From NCBI RefSeq assembly GCF_004193775.1, contig NC_041012.1:14343223-14407222 (forward strand): 64,000 nt of DNA, given 5' to 3'. The notes under the pieces are model-generated. The model was not told the origin of the DNA. It ran no database searches and saw nothing but the letters and a program-made list of their open reading frames with translations. This DNA is from Glycine soja (taxonomy: Eukaryota > Streptophyta > Magnoliopsida > Fabales > Fabaceae). The stretch's first letter is position 1. Each line of letters opens with the position of its first letter. The position numbers were made by a program, and so were the translations under genes. Of this stretch, positions 32,454 through 45,365 are shown piece by piece.

Positions 32454-33790
32454 ATGGATCAATAGGATTTTTTAAAAAGCTGGATTTTGGTGGGAACTTT
32501 TTCTTTTGGGTGTTTTGGCCTTTTCCTTTTTGTTTTTTTCTTCTTTTTCTCTTTGGTTCGACGCAGAGCACGAGCGGACACAAAGATTTGGTTGGTAACT
32601 AAGAAGGTGATTGCTTCATGCATCCTTCGAGTTTTAACCAAGTTATTGTTACTATTTCCCTTCTTTTTGCTTTTGACAATGCTGCACATTGTTCATACAT
32701 TGTTTGGGTTCAAAGAACCTCTCTATATTTATTTTTCTTTTCTATTTTTTCCTTTTCTGCTTTTCTCCAATCTTTGATTGGTTGACTTTCTTCCTTTCCT
32801 TTTTCGTTTCCTTTGAAGCACATTTATAACCCAAGGTAAAATAAGCTTCTTCCTTTTTGGGGAAGATCTTTCTGTTCTTTCTTCCAATGGTAAGGTTGGA
32901 AATTTCCATCCTAGGTCAAGATTATGGCCAAAACATTGAGGTTTGGCTCGAAAGGCCTACGGTTGGCGAGACATGGCGCATGTTGGGATATATGTTTAGC
33001 AAGCAGTTCAAGAATAAGGGAATGCCCCAAATGATTTCCATGACACGCATATGACAATATGATTAGAAATTTATGCAAAACTGATCATGCATTCATCTAT
33101 GTAGACACACATACATAAAGCTTTGTGGCCATAATAAACACTAAGGCTTAGGGTTTGTCTTCCCTGTTCAAATCAACCCAGTGTTTCTAAATAATGCCCT
33201 TTTATTAAGTTATGCACACATCTGAGTCCATTTAGGGCTTCGGGAAAAATCTTCATTGCATTCACCCTTCAGGCGCACATATTGTTTTTAAAAATCTTTT
33301 TATGCTCTGACCCATGAATTTTCCAAAGAAAACTGGCGGTCATTTGTTTCAAAAGCGTGTTGGCTTAGTCAGTTTTTTTTTTCTTTCAATCAATTTCTTT
33401 AAAGCAAATTTCTTTTCTCTTTTTTTAGAAAAGGTTTGTAACCCGGGCAAAGTTGGTAACCGAGATTACACTTTATCTAAAGGAATAAAAGGCGTGCGAA
33501 TGAAAATACACAAGACCCCTTATTTTTTGGCGTTTCAGACAAACCATCTCAAAGTACATACAGAAATATGCTAGAAGCGGTAAAATTAGTCAAAATGAGA
33601 TAACAAATGACTAAAAGCAATAATACCAAGTTCAGTTTTACCACAATGAAATAACAAAATAACGATTGAAAGCAATAACACCAAGTTCAGTTTTACCACA
33701 ATGAAATAACAAAATAACAACTGAAAGCGATAACATCAAATAAAAACAAAATCACAATTTTCGACGTCCTGGTCGTGCAACCCTACCTCA
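32454..33790 (-). other. non-coding 3' spacer of the Ogre/Tat element
   Basis: No credible gene on either strand. T-rich runs and short repeats (AAGTTCAGTTTTACCACAAT occurs twice, at about 33630 and 33688) lie between the accessory ORF and the hairpin repeats. Confidence 0.5.
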
Positions 33791-35028
33791 TCAGGTGAAG
33801 AAATCCAACACGTCAGCCATGTCGTCATCCTCCTTAGCTCCTCCGCCATCCCCAAGGGCCCCTGCGGGTCCTGCCCGCGTCTCAAAATCAGTCTTGTCTC
33901 TAGGCCAAGCCAATATGGCCCCGAAATGCTCAGGGGTAGGCCAAGGGAAAGGACCGGGGTCCTGACTTTGCTGGTGCATGTTGTAATGGTAGAATGTCTA
34001 GTTTAGCTGCACCTACCTTCTGTGATTAGCTGCCTGCTTGCTAGTCACGTGTTGCATGTACTTGTGCATCTGGAGTTCTATCCTCCGTAGGTGATCGGAG
34101 ATGGACCTCAGAGATGGTACCTCCTCTAGAGGCGGCAGTCGCGCATCTGCAGTCAGCTGTTGCTGGTCCTCCTTTGGCTGTTGGGGTGCCTGACCCTACA
34201 CCTGCTTGGGCATGCATTACTTCTCGATGAAGGCCCTATTGATGGGAGGCCGGATGAGCTTGGTGGGGGTGATCGCCACTCCATAGAACTGACAGAGGCA
34301 TGTAATGAGAGCAGGAAACCCCAGGGCCCTGTTGGACTTCTCCAGGTCCAGTGGGTGTCTCAGAGGCGTAATCCCTGCAAACTAATATATAGCATCTAAA
34401 ATCAGTTGGGCCAGGATGGCGTAAACCAGTTGACACTTTGGCAGGGGGAGGTTTGAGTTATGGTCACTGAGGAGAATGTTGCTAAGCAGTAACATCATCC
34501 AGATCTACGTGAGGGTGGTCATACTGGTGTGCATGATCCGCACTTGTCTCCCTGCTATGCTCCAGGAAAAGTCCTGCCCCGGAACGCACATCAAATGGCT
34601 GACAACATCCTCATCAAAGCTGGAGGCCTGACTCCTCCTCTGGCTGAACTCGCAATGCTGGCCTTCTTTCAAGATCGGTGGATGCCCCAGAAATTGATTG
34701 ATGGCATCCTCATCGAAGGGAATCCACTGGCCCCTCACCCAGGAGCGCTTGTCTCTAACTCCTTCTTCTGTAGGTTAGCATAAAACTCCATGACTATCTT
34801 AGGATTGAACTTAGCCATGGGTGATATGAGCTGGGCCTATTGCCTCTGGGCAATCTCCTCTTGGAACTCAGCATACTCCTCGTCCCTCAGTTGGACTTGC
34901 CTCTCTCTGAGGAATGACCAGCCTTTAATGTGTCTATCAAAGTCCACATCTGCCTATGGGGCTGCACCAGAACCCTCTCCAGCGGTGTCTTTGCTGGACC
35001 TCCTGGCTGGAAGCTTTTGCGGCGCCAT
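33791..35028 (-). pseudogene. accessory ORF: putative plant transposon protein domain, in an Ogre/Tat element
   Basis: Minus-strand reading starts MAPQKLPARRSSKD at 35028 and ends DVLDFFT-stop at 33791. Stops occur near 34954 and 34835, a frameshift near 34745 and more stops after 34500. The fold region runs from 'GWSFLRERQVQLRDEEY' through FYANLQKKE, RGQWIPFDEDAINQFLG and 'FSWSIAGRQVRIMHTSMTTLTQIW'. A C-terminal LRRIELQMHKYMQHV segment looks like a coiled coil. I match this to the plant-only 'putative plant transposon protein' family (Transposase_32), known from repeats; its activity is not established. The same layout is seen in the copia ORF at 45366-46487. It lies between pol and the 3' LTR. 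Confidence 0.7.
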
Positions 35029-35279
35029 TTCCAGCAAGGACACATTTGTGAAGTTAGTTTGCATGAAATATCAATTATCACAACAAAAGCCAATCAAACT
35101 AAAATGGTGCACACTTCTTTCTACCAAACGCAAATGTCGATGCATAATTAGAAAATGCTCACACACTGATGAATGGGTTACTTTACACATATATTTATAC
35201 ACATGCATATGCACATATTTTAGTGAAAGACATTTTATGACACATATCCACACGTATATACGTACATTTCATGCTACAC

Positions 35280-35975
35280 ATTTTTTCTTTAAAAGGAATT
35301 TTTTATGCTGCCTATCCGACATACATACATATTTTGCAAGGCATTTTTTGTGCTACATATTTACGTCTTGAAAGGCATTTTTTTTGCTACCTATTCACAT
35401 CTTGAAAGGAATTTTTTTTGCTACCTATTCACATCTTGAAAGGCATTTTTTTTTGCTACCTATTCACATCTTGAAAGGCATTTTTTTTGCTACCTATTCA
35501 CATCTTGAAAGGGATTTTTTTTGCTACCTATTCACATCTTGAAAGGCATTTTGTATCTATTCACATCTTGAAAGGCATTTTGTACCTATTCACATCTTGA
35601 GAGGTATTTTTGCTACCTATTCACATCTTGAAAGGCATTTTTTTTGTTATCTATCCAACATATATACATATATTTTTTTGAAAGGCATTTCTATGCCACC
35701 TATCTAACATGTATACATTTATTTTTGCAAGGCATTTTTATGCCACCCATCTAACATATATACATTCTTGAAAGGCATCTTTTATGCTACCTAACATACA
35801 TACACATTACTGAAAGGCATTTTTCATGCTACCTAACCAACATACATACACATTATTGAAAGGTAATTTTCATGCTACCTAACCAACATATATACACATT
35901 TTGAAAAGCATCTTTTATGCTACCTAACCAACATACATACACATTATTGAAAGGCATTTTTAATGCTACCTAGGT
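35280..35975. repeat. minisatellite, units of about 27-50 bp
   Basis: Units of 'CTTGAAAGGCATTTTTTTTGCTACCTATTCACAT' type repeat about every 35 bp from 35366 to about 35640, some shortened to 27-30 bp by loss of TTGCTAC. From 35640 to 35970 a longer variant of about 50 bp includes 'CCAACATACATACACATTATTG'. It lies just upstream (minus strand) of the accessory ORF, between pol and that ORF. Confidence 0.85.
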
Positions 35976-37346
35976 GCAAGGTATTCCTCATGAGGCAGCA
36001 AGTTCAAATTCTAGTCAAAAACCTCACAAACATGTTCTAATATTCATGCATTTTTTACATTCAAAACCAACAACATAGATTCCTAGGCCTAAGTCATGCT
36101 TTTGGCACTTTATTCCTTCTTCTACAAAACTGCACACACTCACAATGGCAACCATATGTGCATAATTCGTTCCACAAGATAAGTTTCACAAAATCATGCG
36201 CAAATGCCATTGAGGCATTTCACCGAACACTTGGTGGGTTCATGTTTGGACATGAAAAAATGAGGCAGGGGGCGATGCAACATGCCCATGCATTTCAGAA
36301 TACGCGATAGGCCTATGGCCATCCCCTACAACCCCCCAATTCAAGCAAACCATGGATTCACATATGAATTGCTTCACGAATTTTGCAAAGAATAAGTAAC
36401 TAAAGCACTAAAACACATCAATGGAGAGCCAAAGAATCAAGGGAAAGAGCACTTACTTGTTGGGAGTGAACAAGAGTGCAAAAAATGGAAGCAAGAACAC
36501 GAAAATGGTGGCTTAGGGCTGCTAGACTCGAGAATCCCATGAGCACAATGTTTTTTGAATGTAGGGGAAGGTTTTAGGGGTGAAGAACAACTTCACCCCT
36601 CCCCTTTTTATGTTTCTGAACCAAGCACGCTTGCCCAGGCGAGCTAACCCAGTTTTTTTTTTGCAAAGTCCCTTTGCTACAATTTAAACTATTCCTAGCC
36701 ATGTTTATCATTTTGTTAACTCCTAGGTGCATTCAAATAAAATTCAAGAAAACAGATAAATAAAAGCATGAATTTTAAAAAACAAAATTAGCCTAGAAGA
36801 GCTTCTTTAACATCTTGAGCCGGACGCAGGATGATGATTTGTTGACCATGGGCCTAGCACCTACTTGTCCTTGCCCCTAAGCTTTTGAATAAAGGAAATG
36901 GCATCATGCAGTAAATATGAAACTAACCATAGAATACCCATATTACCTTTCACTTGCCCTTGTTCCAATTTTGGTGTGATATTGATCACTACTCAAAAAG
37001 AATCTTCATTTATCCTCCAACCCACAAGATGACAAAATGAAAATGCATGCATGCTTATGATTAGGAAGTTTAAGTGCAACAAAAAAAAATGTTATTATGT
37101 TCAATTTTACTTAAACGCTTACGGTACCCCTTTTGATGGAGCCAACAAGCTCCGAATTCAGTGGGCAAAATTGAAAATGTAGGTTCTCAAGAAGTAAAAA
37201 CACAACATGGGAAATTAAAACACAAATCATCAATCCAATGTTTATTAATGTTGCGACCATGGTTTACAAGGTTTGGAAGACTTTGGAGATCCCAATGAGT
37301 CTTTAGAGAACAAAACATGTATTGAACCCTTTAGCTGCCCCAAGTA
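35976..37346 (-). other. spacer between pol and the accessory region
   Basis: No gene recognised. A fragment near 36620-36650, CTTGCCCAGGCGAGCTAACCC, resembles the dyad of the Ogre LTR U3. This is unremarkable non-coding sequence of the element. Confidence 0.45.
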
Positions 37347-38888
37347 CTAAGCATAATATCGTTTGATGACATCAGAATTCACAGGCGAAGGCAATTCTTC
37401 ATCGTCCATGCTGGCAAGCACCAATGCTCCTCCCGAAAATGCTTTCTTTATGACAAAAGATCCTTCATAATTCAGGGCCCACTTTCCCCTATGGTCTTTA
37501 TGAGCTTGGGATACTTTCTTCAAGACGAGATCCCTTTTGTTGAACTTATGTGGGCATACCTTCTTGTCAAAAGCGTTCTTCACCCAGCTTTGATATAACC
37601 GTTTGTGGCTCATGGCGGCCAATCTCTTACCTTCTATAAGATTCAGCTTATCAAAGTGTGCTTGGGCCCATTTCGACTCTTTCAGCCCTGACTCGGCTAG
37701 AATCCTCAAAGAGGGGACCTTTACTTCAAATGGCAACACAGCCTCCATCCCATACACTAATGAGAATGGAGTTGCCCAAGTTGATGTGCGCACCGAGGTT
37801 CGATAACCATGTAGCGCAAAAGGGAGCATCTCGTGCCAATCCTTGTATGACACGGTCATTTTTTGAACTATCTTCTTGATGTTCTTATTAGCAGCCTCAA
37901 CTGCCCCATGCATCTTGGGCCTGTAAGGCATGGAATTATAGTGTTGGATCTTGAAATCCTCACACATTTCCTTCATCATTTTGTTGTTCAGATTGGTGGC
38001 ATTATCCATGATAATCTTCCTGGGCAACCCATACCGGCAGATTATCTCTTTCTTAATGAACCTGACCACCACACTCCTTGTCACACTGGCATATGAATCA
38101 GCTTTAACCCATTTGGTGAAGTAGTCGACCACAACCAAAATGAATCGATGTCCGTTCGAGGCCTTGGGCTCAATAGCTCCAATCATGTCTATTCCCCACA
38201 TGCAAAGGCGCGGGTGGGGCATTGACATTGTCGCCGAATGCCTGGCACTTGTGGCACTTTCTCACATGGATACAACAATCATTTTCCATGGTGAGCCAGT
38301 AATATCCTGCCCTCGGAATCTTTCGGGCCATAGCATGCCCGTTGGCGTGTGTTCCAAAGGAACCCTCGTGAACTTCCACCAGCATTTGCTTAGCCTCCCT
38401 GGCATCCATACATCAGAGAAAAACCATGTCATGCTTCCTCTTGTATAGAATGCTTCCACTCAGGAAAAAACCGGCTGCCAACCTTCTCAACGTTCTCTTG
38501 TCGTTGTCGGAAGCCTCCCATGGGTACTCCTTGTCTTCAATGTATTGCTTGATATCAAAATACCAAGGTTTACCATCTTACTCTTCTTCTATCATGCAGC
38601 AATGTGCAGGCTTGCTGCGACATCGGAACTCGATGTACGGAAAGTTCCCATGCAGGGTTAGCTGAAACATGGATGCTAGAGTGGCAAGCACATCGGCCAT
38701 TTGATTCTCCTCTCTGGGAATATGGTGGAAGGATATGTCATCGAAGAACTTTGTCAGTTTCTTGATGTAAACCTGGTAGGGTATCAACTTATGATCCCTA
38801 GTCTCTTATTCCCCTCTCAATTGGTGGATCACCAAGGCTGAGTCTCCATATACTTTGAGCAATTTGACCTTGAAATCAATTGTTGCAT
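37347..38888 (-). pseudogene. Ogre/Tat pol, C-terminal part: end of RNase H and integrase
   Basis: Minus-strand continuation of 49069-47836 after the copia insertion. First comes the end of the second RNase H (YGDSALVIHQLRGE, about 38850-38810), with a stop just after. Next is an integrase zinc-binding region, with histidines in EVHEGSFGTHANGH and CHKC near 38250. A frameshift near 38200 leads to a 293-codon integrase core. Its catalytic residues are GID (residue 14), IIMDN (75) and AVEAAN (111), a D-D-35-E spacing. The C-terminus (KVSQAHKDHRGKWALNYEGSF) ends at 37347. The core domain looks intact by eye. Confidence 0.85.
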
Positions 38889-39966
38889 GTAGAAGCAAAT
38901 GAATTTGATGTTTTGATGATGATCATGATGATTTGATGCAAATGCGCTTTTCAAGTTTAATTCAAGACAATGATTCAAGAATACAAGACACAACATCCAG
39001 ATGATCACTAGTATTTTAGGAAGGGAATTCCTAATTGAAATAGCAAAAGGTTTGGCCAAGTAATTTAAGTTAAAAATTCTTTTTCAAGAGATTTACTCTC
39101 TGGTAATCGATTACCAGAGGATGTAATCGATTACCAATTGCCAAAAATGGTTTACAACAGCTATTAAAATTTGAATTCAAATTTTAGACTGTGTAATCGA
39201 TTACACAATATTGGTAATCCATTACCAGCAGTTAATAAACGTTTTAATTCAAATTTTAAAACCTGTAATCGATTACACAAATCCTGTAATCGATTACCAG
39301 AGGAGATTTTCAGAAAATTATTTCTAAGAGTTACATCTTTTCAAATGGTTTTTACATGGCCACCAAAGGTCTATATATATGTGACTTGAAACACGAATTT
39401 GCTCAGAGAGTTTTTCATAACAAAAAGTCTTATTCTCTCAAAAAGCAAAAACATTTCATCCTCTTAAGAGTTCCTTGGCCGATACACTTGCAATTCAATA
39501 AGGAATTAATTGAGTGCTCAGATTGTAAAATCTATCTCTTTCAAGAGAGATTTATTCTTCTCTTCTTTCTAAATTCTCAAAGGGGATTGAGAGATCGAGG
39601 GTCTTTTATTGTAAAGAAATCTGAATGCAAAGGAAGGATTGTCCTTGTGTGTTTTGAACTTGTAAAAGGATTTTACAAGATAGTTGAACTCTCAAGCGGG
39701 TTTCTTGGGGACTGGACGTAGGCACAAGGGTGTGGCCGAACCAGTATAAATCTGAGTTTGCACTTTCTCTTCCCTTAAACTCGTTTATTTATTATTGATT
39801 TATATTTATATTCAGATTGTTCTATTTGAATCATTATTTGAGAGTTCATTTTTAAGGGAACTTGCAACTTGCATTGAAAATGAAATAGAATTTTAATTGG
39901 GGAAATAGTTTGCAATATCTTAATTCAACCCCGCTTCTTAAGATATCTGAGGCCACTTGTCTAACA
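38889..39966 (+). mobile_element. 5' LTR of the Sirevirus-like element
   Basis: TGTAGAAGC...TCTAACA, 1078 bp. Six GTAATCGATTAC-type palindromes lie at 39103-39296, with TATA sequence CTATATATATG at about 39370-39380. It is longer than the 3' copy by about 160 bp, present here at about 39585-39745. Confidence 0.92.
39103..39380 (+). promoter_or_regulatory. U3 palindrome array and TATA box of the copia LTR
   Basis: GTAATCGATTAC at 39103, 39123, 39193, 39265 and 39285, with a one-base variant (GTAATCCATTAC) at 39213. TATA-like CTATATATATG follows about 75 bp after the last. The 3' LTR copy has the intact palindrome where this copy has the variant. Promoter function is inferred from LTR position. 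Confidence 0.75.
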
Positions 39967-39968
39967 AG

Positions 39969-39980
39969 TGGTATCAGAAC
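39969..39980 (+). other. primer binding site, initiator tRNA-Met
   Basis: TGGTATCAGAAC, two bases after the LTR end. It differs by one base from the tRNA-Met complement TGGTATCAGAGC. Confidence 0.88.
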
Positions 39981-40016
39981 TTCATTCTTGTATAAAGTTT
40001 AGAAGCTTCAAGAATA

Positions 40017-41719
40017 ATGGCCTCAGCAAACTTCTTATTTCCAGATGGAAATTCAATCAATAGACCTCCAATCTTTTATTGAGAGGGTTACCACTACTGG
40101 AAAACCCGAATGCAAATTTTTATTGAGGCAATAGACTTAAATATTTGGGAAGCCATAGAAATAGGGCCTTATATACCCACCACAGTAGAAAGAACCACAA
40201 TAGATGGAAGCACAACAAGTGGAAGCACAACAATAGAAAAACCTAGAGATAGATGGTCTGAAGAGGATAAAAGACGAGTACAATATAATTTAAAAGCCAA
40301 AAACATAATTACATTTGCCCTGGGAATGGATGAATATTTCAGGGTTTCAAATTGTAAGAGTGCTAAGGAAATGTGGGACACTTTACAAGTAACACATGAA
40401 GGCACAACAAATGTTAAAAGATCTATGATAAACACATTAACTCGTGAATATGAACTATATAGAATGAATGCAAATGAAAGCATTCAAGACATGCAAAAGA
40501 GGTTCACACATATAGTAAATCATCTTGCAGCCTTAGGGAAAGATTTTCAAAATGAAGATCTCATAAACAAAGTATTAAGATGTCTAAGCAGAGAATGGCA
40601 ACCTAAAGTAACAGCCATTACTGAATCAATAGATTTATCTAACATGACTCTTGCTACTCTATTTGGAAAGTTACAGGAACACGAAATGGAATTGTTGAGA
40701 TTAAATCAACATGAAGAAAATGACAAGAAAAAGAAGGGAATTGCTCTTAAAGTCTCATCTTCATTCCAAGAAGAAAGTGATAAGGAAATTGATCTAGATG
40801 AAGATGATGATCTTAGCCTTTTTGTAAAAAGGTTCAACAAGTTTTTGAAAGTCAGAGGAAGTCAAAGGCGACCAAATTTTAAATCTAAAAGAAGGACAGA
40901 AATCTCATCTTTTACTCCAAAATGCTTTGAATGCAATCAACCTGGACATCTGAGGGTTGATTGTCCTATCTTCAAGAAAAAGATGGAGAAATCTGAAAAG
41001 AAAATGAAGAAAGCGTACATCACATGGGATGACAATGATATGGAATCTTCTGAAGATTCAGAAAATGAAGAGATAAACCTCTGTCTAATGGCTAAAAGTT
41101 ATGAAAGCGATGAAGAGGTAACATCTTCAAATTATTTATCCATTTCTTTTGATGAATTACAAGATGCATTTGCTGATTTGCATAAAGAGTCAATCAAACT
41201 TGCAAAGTTAGTTTCATCTTCTAAGAAAACAATTTCAGATTTAGAAAATGAAATTTCAAAATTAAATAGAGAATTAGATCATCTTAGAACTGAAGTCTCA
41301 ATTTCTAAATCAAATGAAAAAGTTTATATCTCTACTATTTCTGACAAGAAAATATCTGATTCTTGTAGTTGTTGTGGAAAATATGAAAAAGAAATTAAAG
41401 ATTTGAAAAACTCACTTGCAAAATTTTATTATAGTTCAAATAATGTAGATTTCATATTAGGAAAACAAAGATGTGTCTCTAATAAGGCTGGAATAGGATA
41501 TAAACCTGAAAAACAACAAAAATTTCATAAAAACCTCTTTACTTCCACACAAAAATTTACACTTGTTTTTACTGTGGAAGAAAAGGGCATGGCACATCTA
41601 CTTGTTATTTTAAGAAAAACTACAACAACATTAAAATGACATGGGTCCCAAAAGAATCTTTAGTCTACACTAACACACAAGGACCCAATAAAGTTTGGGT
41701 ACCTAAGTCAAAAACTTGA
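40017..41719 (+). pseudogene. Sirevirus-like gag
   Basis: Starts MASANFLFPDGNSINRP at 40017. A stop (TGA, 40080-40082) falls at codon 22, where the sister copy at 6373 has a glycine; the rest stays open from 40083 to 41639. The UBN2-type gag core runs at about 40270-40690 (YNLKAKNIITFALGMDEYF to LFGKLQEHEME). A CCHC knuckle, CFECNQPGHLRVDCP, is at about 40924. A coiled-coil region (SFDELQDAFADLHKESIKLAK, 41150-41330) follows. A frameshift near 41555 leads to a second knuckle (CFYCGRKGHGTSTC) and the gag tail, ending at 41719. Protease follows in the next frame. Confidence 0.85.
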
Positions 41720-41727
41720 TTATGTAG

Positions 41728-44700
41728 GTGTCTTTGAGGAAGGAATGGTACATAGATAGCGGATGTTCAAAACATATGATTGGAGATGCATCAAAGTTTA
41801 CACATATCTCTCCCAAGAAAAGTGGGCATGTAACTTATGGTGACAACAACAAAGGTAGAATCCTTGGAGTTGGTAAAATAGGTACAAATTCTTCAAACTC
41901 CATTGAAAATGTTCTACTTGTTGAAGGTCTTAAGCACAACCTACTTAGTGTTAGTCAATTATGTGACAAAGGCTATCTAGTATCATTTGATTCTCAAAAA
42001 TGTCTTATAGAACATAAGCATGACACTAATATAAAGCATATAGGATATAGAGTCAACAATGTATACATGATAGACTTAAGCCTAAAACTAGATAACAATC
42101 ATTGTTTTCTTAGCAAAGATGATGATCCATGGTTATGGCATAAAAGAATTGCTCACATAAACATGGATCACTGAAACAAATTAATTTTAAAAAATTTAGT
42201 AGTGGGTTTGCCTAAATTAAAATTTGAAAAAGATAGACTATGTGATGCATGTCAAAAGGGAAAACAAACTAGAGTCTCATTCAAACCCAAAAATATTGTT
42301 TCAACTACTCAACCCTTACAATTATTGCATATGGATTTATTTGGTCCATCTAGAACCATGAGTTTTGGAGGAAATTACTATGCTCTTGTCATAGTTGATG
42401 ATTTCTCTATATATACATGGACATTATTCATTACTCATTAAAGTGATGCATTCTAAGCATTTAGGAAACTTGCTAAAGTTATACAAAACAAGAAAAATCT
42501 TAAGATTGCATCCATTAGAAGTGATCATGGGGGTGAATTTGAAAACAAAGATTTTGAATTATTTTGTGATGAACATGGTATTGAGCATAATTTTTCTGCA
42601 CCTAGAACCCCTCAACAAAATGGAGTTGTTGAGAGGGAAAATAGGTCATTGGAAGAAATTGCTAGAACTTTATTAAATGATACTTCTCTTCCAAAATATT
42701 TTTGGGCTGAAACCGTCAATACTGCATGTTACATCATGAATAGGGCCTTAATAAGACCCATTTTAAAGAAAACCCCATATGAGTTATATAATGGTAGAAA
42801 ACCTAACATTTCACATCTTCATGTTTTTGGTTGCAAATGTTTTGTGCTTAATAATGGTAAAGATAATCTAGGAAAATTTGATGCAAAATCTGATGAAGAC
42901 ATCTTTCTTGGATATTCATTGCAAAGTAAAGCATATAGAATATATAACAAAAGAACTATGAGTATTGAAGAATCCATTCATATTTCTTTTGATGAATCTA
43001 ATGCTATTCTATCAAGAAAGAATATACTAGATGATATTGCAGAATCTTTAGAACAAATTCATATTCATGGACAAGATTCTAAAGGAAAAGGGAAAGGAAG
43101 CAATGAAGATCCTCAAGAAGAAGCAAAATCAAATGATGAACTTCCAAAAGAACGGAAAGCCTCAAAAGATCATCCCCTCGACAGCATTATTGGTGATATC
43201 TCAAAAGGGGTAACAACTAGACATTCTCTTAAAGAATTATGCAATAATATGGCTTTTGTATCTATGATTGAACCTAAAAATATAAAAGAAGCCATAATAG
43301 GTGATAATTGGATAATTTCTATGCAAGAAGAACTGAATCAATTTGAAAGAAACAATGTGTGGGAACTTGTTGAGAAACCTAAAAACTATCCCATCATAAG
43401 AACAAAATGGGTATTTAGAAATAAGTTAGATGAACATGGAATAATCCTTAGAAATAAGGCTAGATTAGTTGCAAAAGGATATAATCAAGAAGAAGGTATA
43501 GATTATGAAGAAACATATGCTCCAATTGCTAGATTAGAAGCCATTAGAATGCTCTTAGCATATGCATCCATAATGAATTTTAAGCTTTATCAAATGGATG
43601 TTAAAAGTGCTTTTCTAAATGGCTTAATTCAAGAAGAAGTATATGTTGAACAACCACCATGTTTTGAAATGTTGGATAAGACAAATCATGTCTATAAATT
43701 GAAAAAGGCTTTATATGGCTTGAAACAAGCCCCTAGGGCTTGGTACGAGCGTCTAAGTAAGTTCCTTTTAGAAAAGGACTTCTCTAGAGGAAAAGTGGAT
43801 ACTACTCTTTTCATAAAGAGAAAATCACATGATATTTTATTAGTTCAAATTTATGTTGATGATATTATTTTTGGATCCACTAATGAATTATTGTGCAAGG
43901 AATTCTCTCATGACATGCAAAGTGAGTTTGAAATGTCAATGATGGGAGAACTTAATTTCTTTCTTGGATTGCAAATTAAACAAACCAAGGATGGTATCTT
44001 TGTCAATCAATCCAAGTATTGCAAAGAGTTAATCCTCAAGTTCGGCATGTAAAATGCTAAGCACATGGCTACACCAATGAGCACTGCTTGCTATCTAGAT
44101 AAAGATGAAATCGGTCAGTCAATAGATGTTAAGCAATATCGAGGTATGATCGGATCACTTCTTTATTTATCTGCTAGCAGACCTGATATAATGTTTAGTG
44201 TGTGTATGTGTGCTAGATTTCAATCAAATCCTAAACAATCACATCTTAGTGTTGTTAAAAGAATCATAAGATATTTAGTAGGCACTATGAACATAGGATT
44301 ATGGTATCCTAGAAATTCCACATGCACCTTAATTGGATATTCTGATTCAGACTTTTCCAGTTCTAAAACAGATAAAAAGAGCACAACTGGAACTTGTGAA
44401 TTCATTGGAGCTGCTCTAGTTTCTTGGCATAGTAAGAAACAAAATAGTGTTGCTTTATCCACTGCAGAAGCGGAATATATTTCTGCCGGGAGTTGTTGTG
44501 CACAAATCTTATGGATGAAGCAACAACTTTCTGACTATGGAATCCTTCTTGACCATATACCTATTAGATGTGATAATACAAGTGCAATTAATCTTTCCAA
44601 AAATCCAGTTCAACACTCTAGAACTAAACATATAGAAATTAGGACCATTTTCTAAGAGATCATGTTCTAAAGGGAGATTGTGTGTTAGAGTTTGTTGATA

Positions 44701-44807
44701 CAAAGAATCAACTTGCTGATATTTTCACAAAACCTCTCCCCAAAGAAACATTCTTCTCTATTAGAAGGGAATTAGGCCTCTTAGATGTTAGTGATTTAGA
44801 TAAATAA
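41728..44807 (+). pseudogene. Sirevirus-like pol: protease, integrase, RT, RNase H
   Basis: One frame from 41728 to 44641, with stops at 42172, 42439, about 42454 and 44050; a one-base loss near 44642 shifts the end, and the last stop is 44805-44807. Protease has WYIDSGCSKHM (41745). The integrase zinc region has WHKRIAHIN and CDACQKGKQ. The core has [16 protein letters not shown] and a Glu 36 residues later (GVVERENR), a D-35-E spacing. RT (about 43370-44050) contains RLVAKGYNQ and the catalytic YVDD (43855). RNase H has IGYSDSDF, STAEAEY and RCDNTSAI. Domain order with integrase before RT defines Ty1/copia. Confidence 0.92.
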
Positions 44808-45030
44808 GGATTGATTGATTGATTTATTTTTATGATTGATTGTTTGTGTTAAGAATGTTACTTTGCTTGATTTTGTTTAAATTCTTGTTATTATGATAGG
44901 CTTTATGCATTATTGTGTGTTTGATGTTTGAATGATTGATTAAATGCATTAGTAGTAATGATTAATAGCATTAGTTGTATTTAGCATATACACATGTAAT
45001 TTTTAGAGGAACTAGCCTAGTTTATACTCT

Positions 45031-45185
45031 GGTAATCAATTACCATTCAGTGTAATCGATTACACAAGAGCAGGCAGCCTGTAATCGATTACAACATCCT
45101 GTAATCGATTACCAGAAGGCTTACTACTCCTGTAATCGATTACCATACCTTGTAATCGATTACACCTCGTCCTCCTCTATAAATA
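45031..45185 (+). promoter_or_regulatory. internal palindrome array with TATA box before the accessory ORF
   Basis: GTAATCGATTAC at 45052, 45081, 45101, 45132 and 45152, with a variant GGTAATCAATTACC at 45031-45044, followed by TATAAATA at 45178-45185. The ATG of the accessory ORF is 180 bases further on. The same motif and order (palindromes, then TATA) are found in the LTR U3. An internal promoter is inferred. Confidence 0.65.
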
Positions 45186-45365
45186 CCTTCGAAACCAGTC
45201 ACGCTATGCAGCCTCACTCTCTCCCTCGTGCCTCCTTCATCCCTAATTTTCAAATTCTCATATCTTCCTCAATTCTTCACCAAAACACGTCCAGTAAAGC
45301 CCAATCTTCCTCATTTTCACTCCTATTTCGATTCCCCCGATTGAAATTCTCTAAAACTTCATCAA

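Noticed and set aside
32487..32777. 96-codon hydrophobic plus-strand frame
   Set aside because: T-rich sequence gives Phe/Leu-rich translations by composition alone. It lies in the non-coding 3' region of a minus-strand element.
34790..35371. 193-codon plus-strand frame
   Set aside because: It is antisense to the accessory ORF and runs into the minisatellite. The minus-strand reading has a coherent protein and this one does not.
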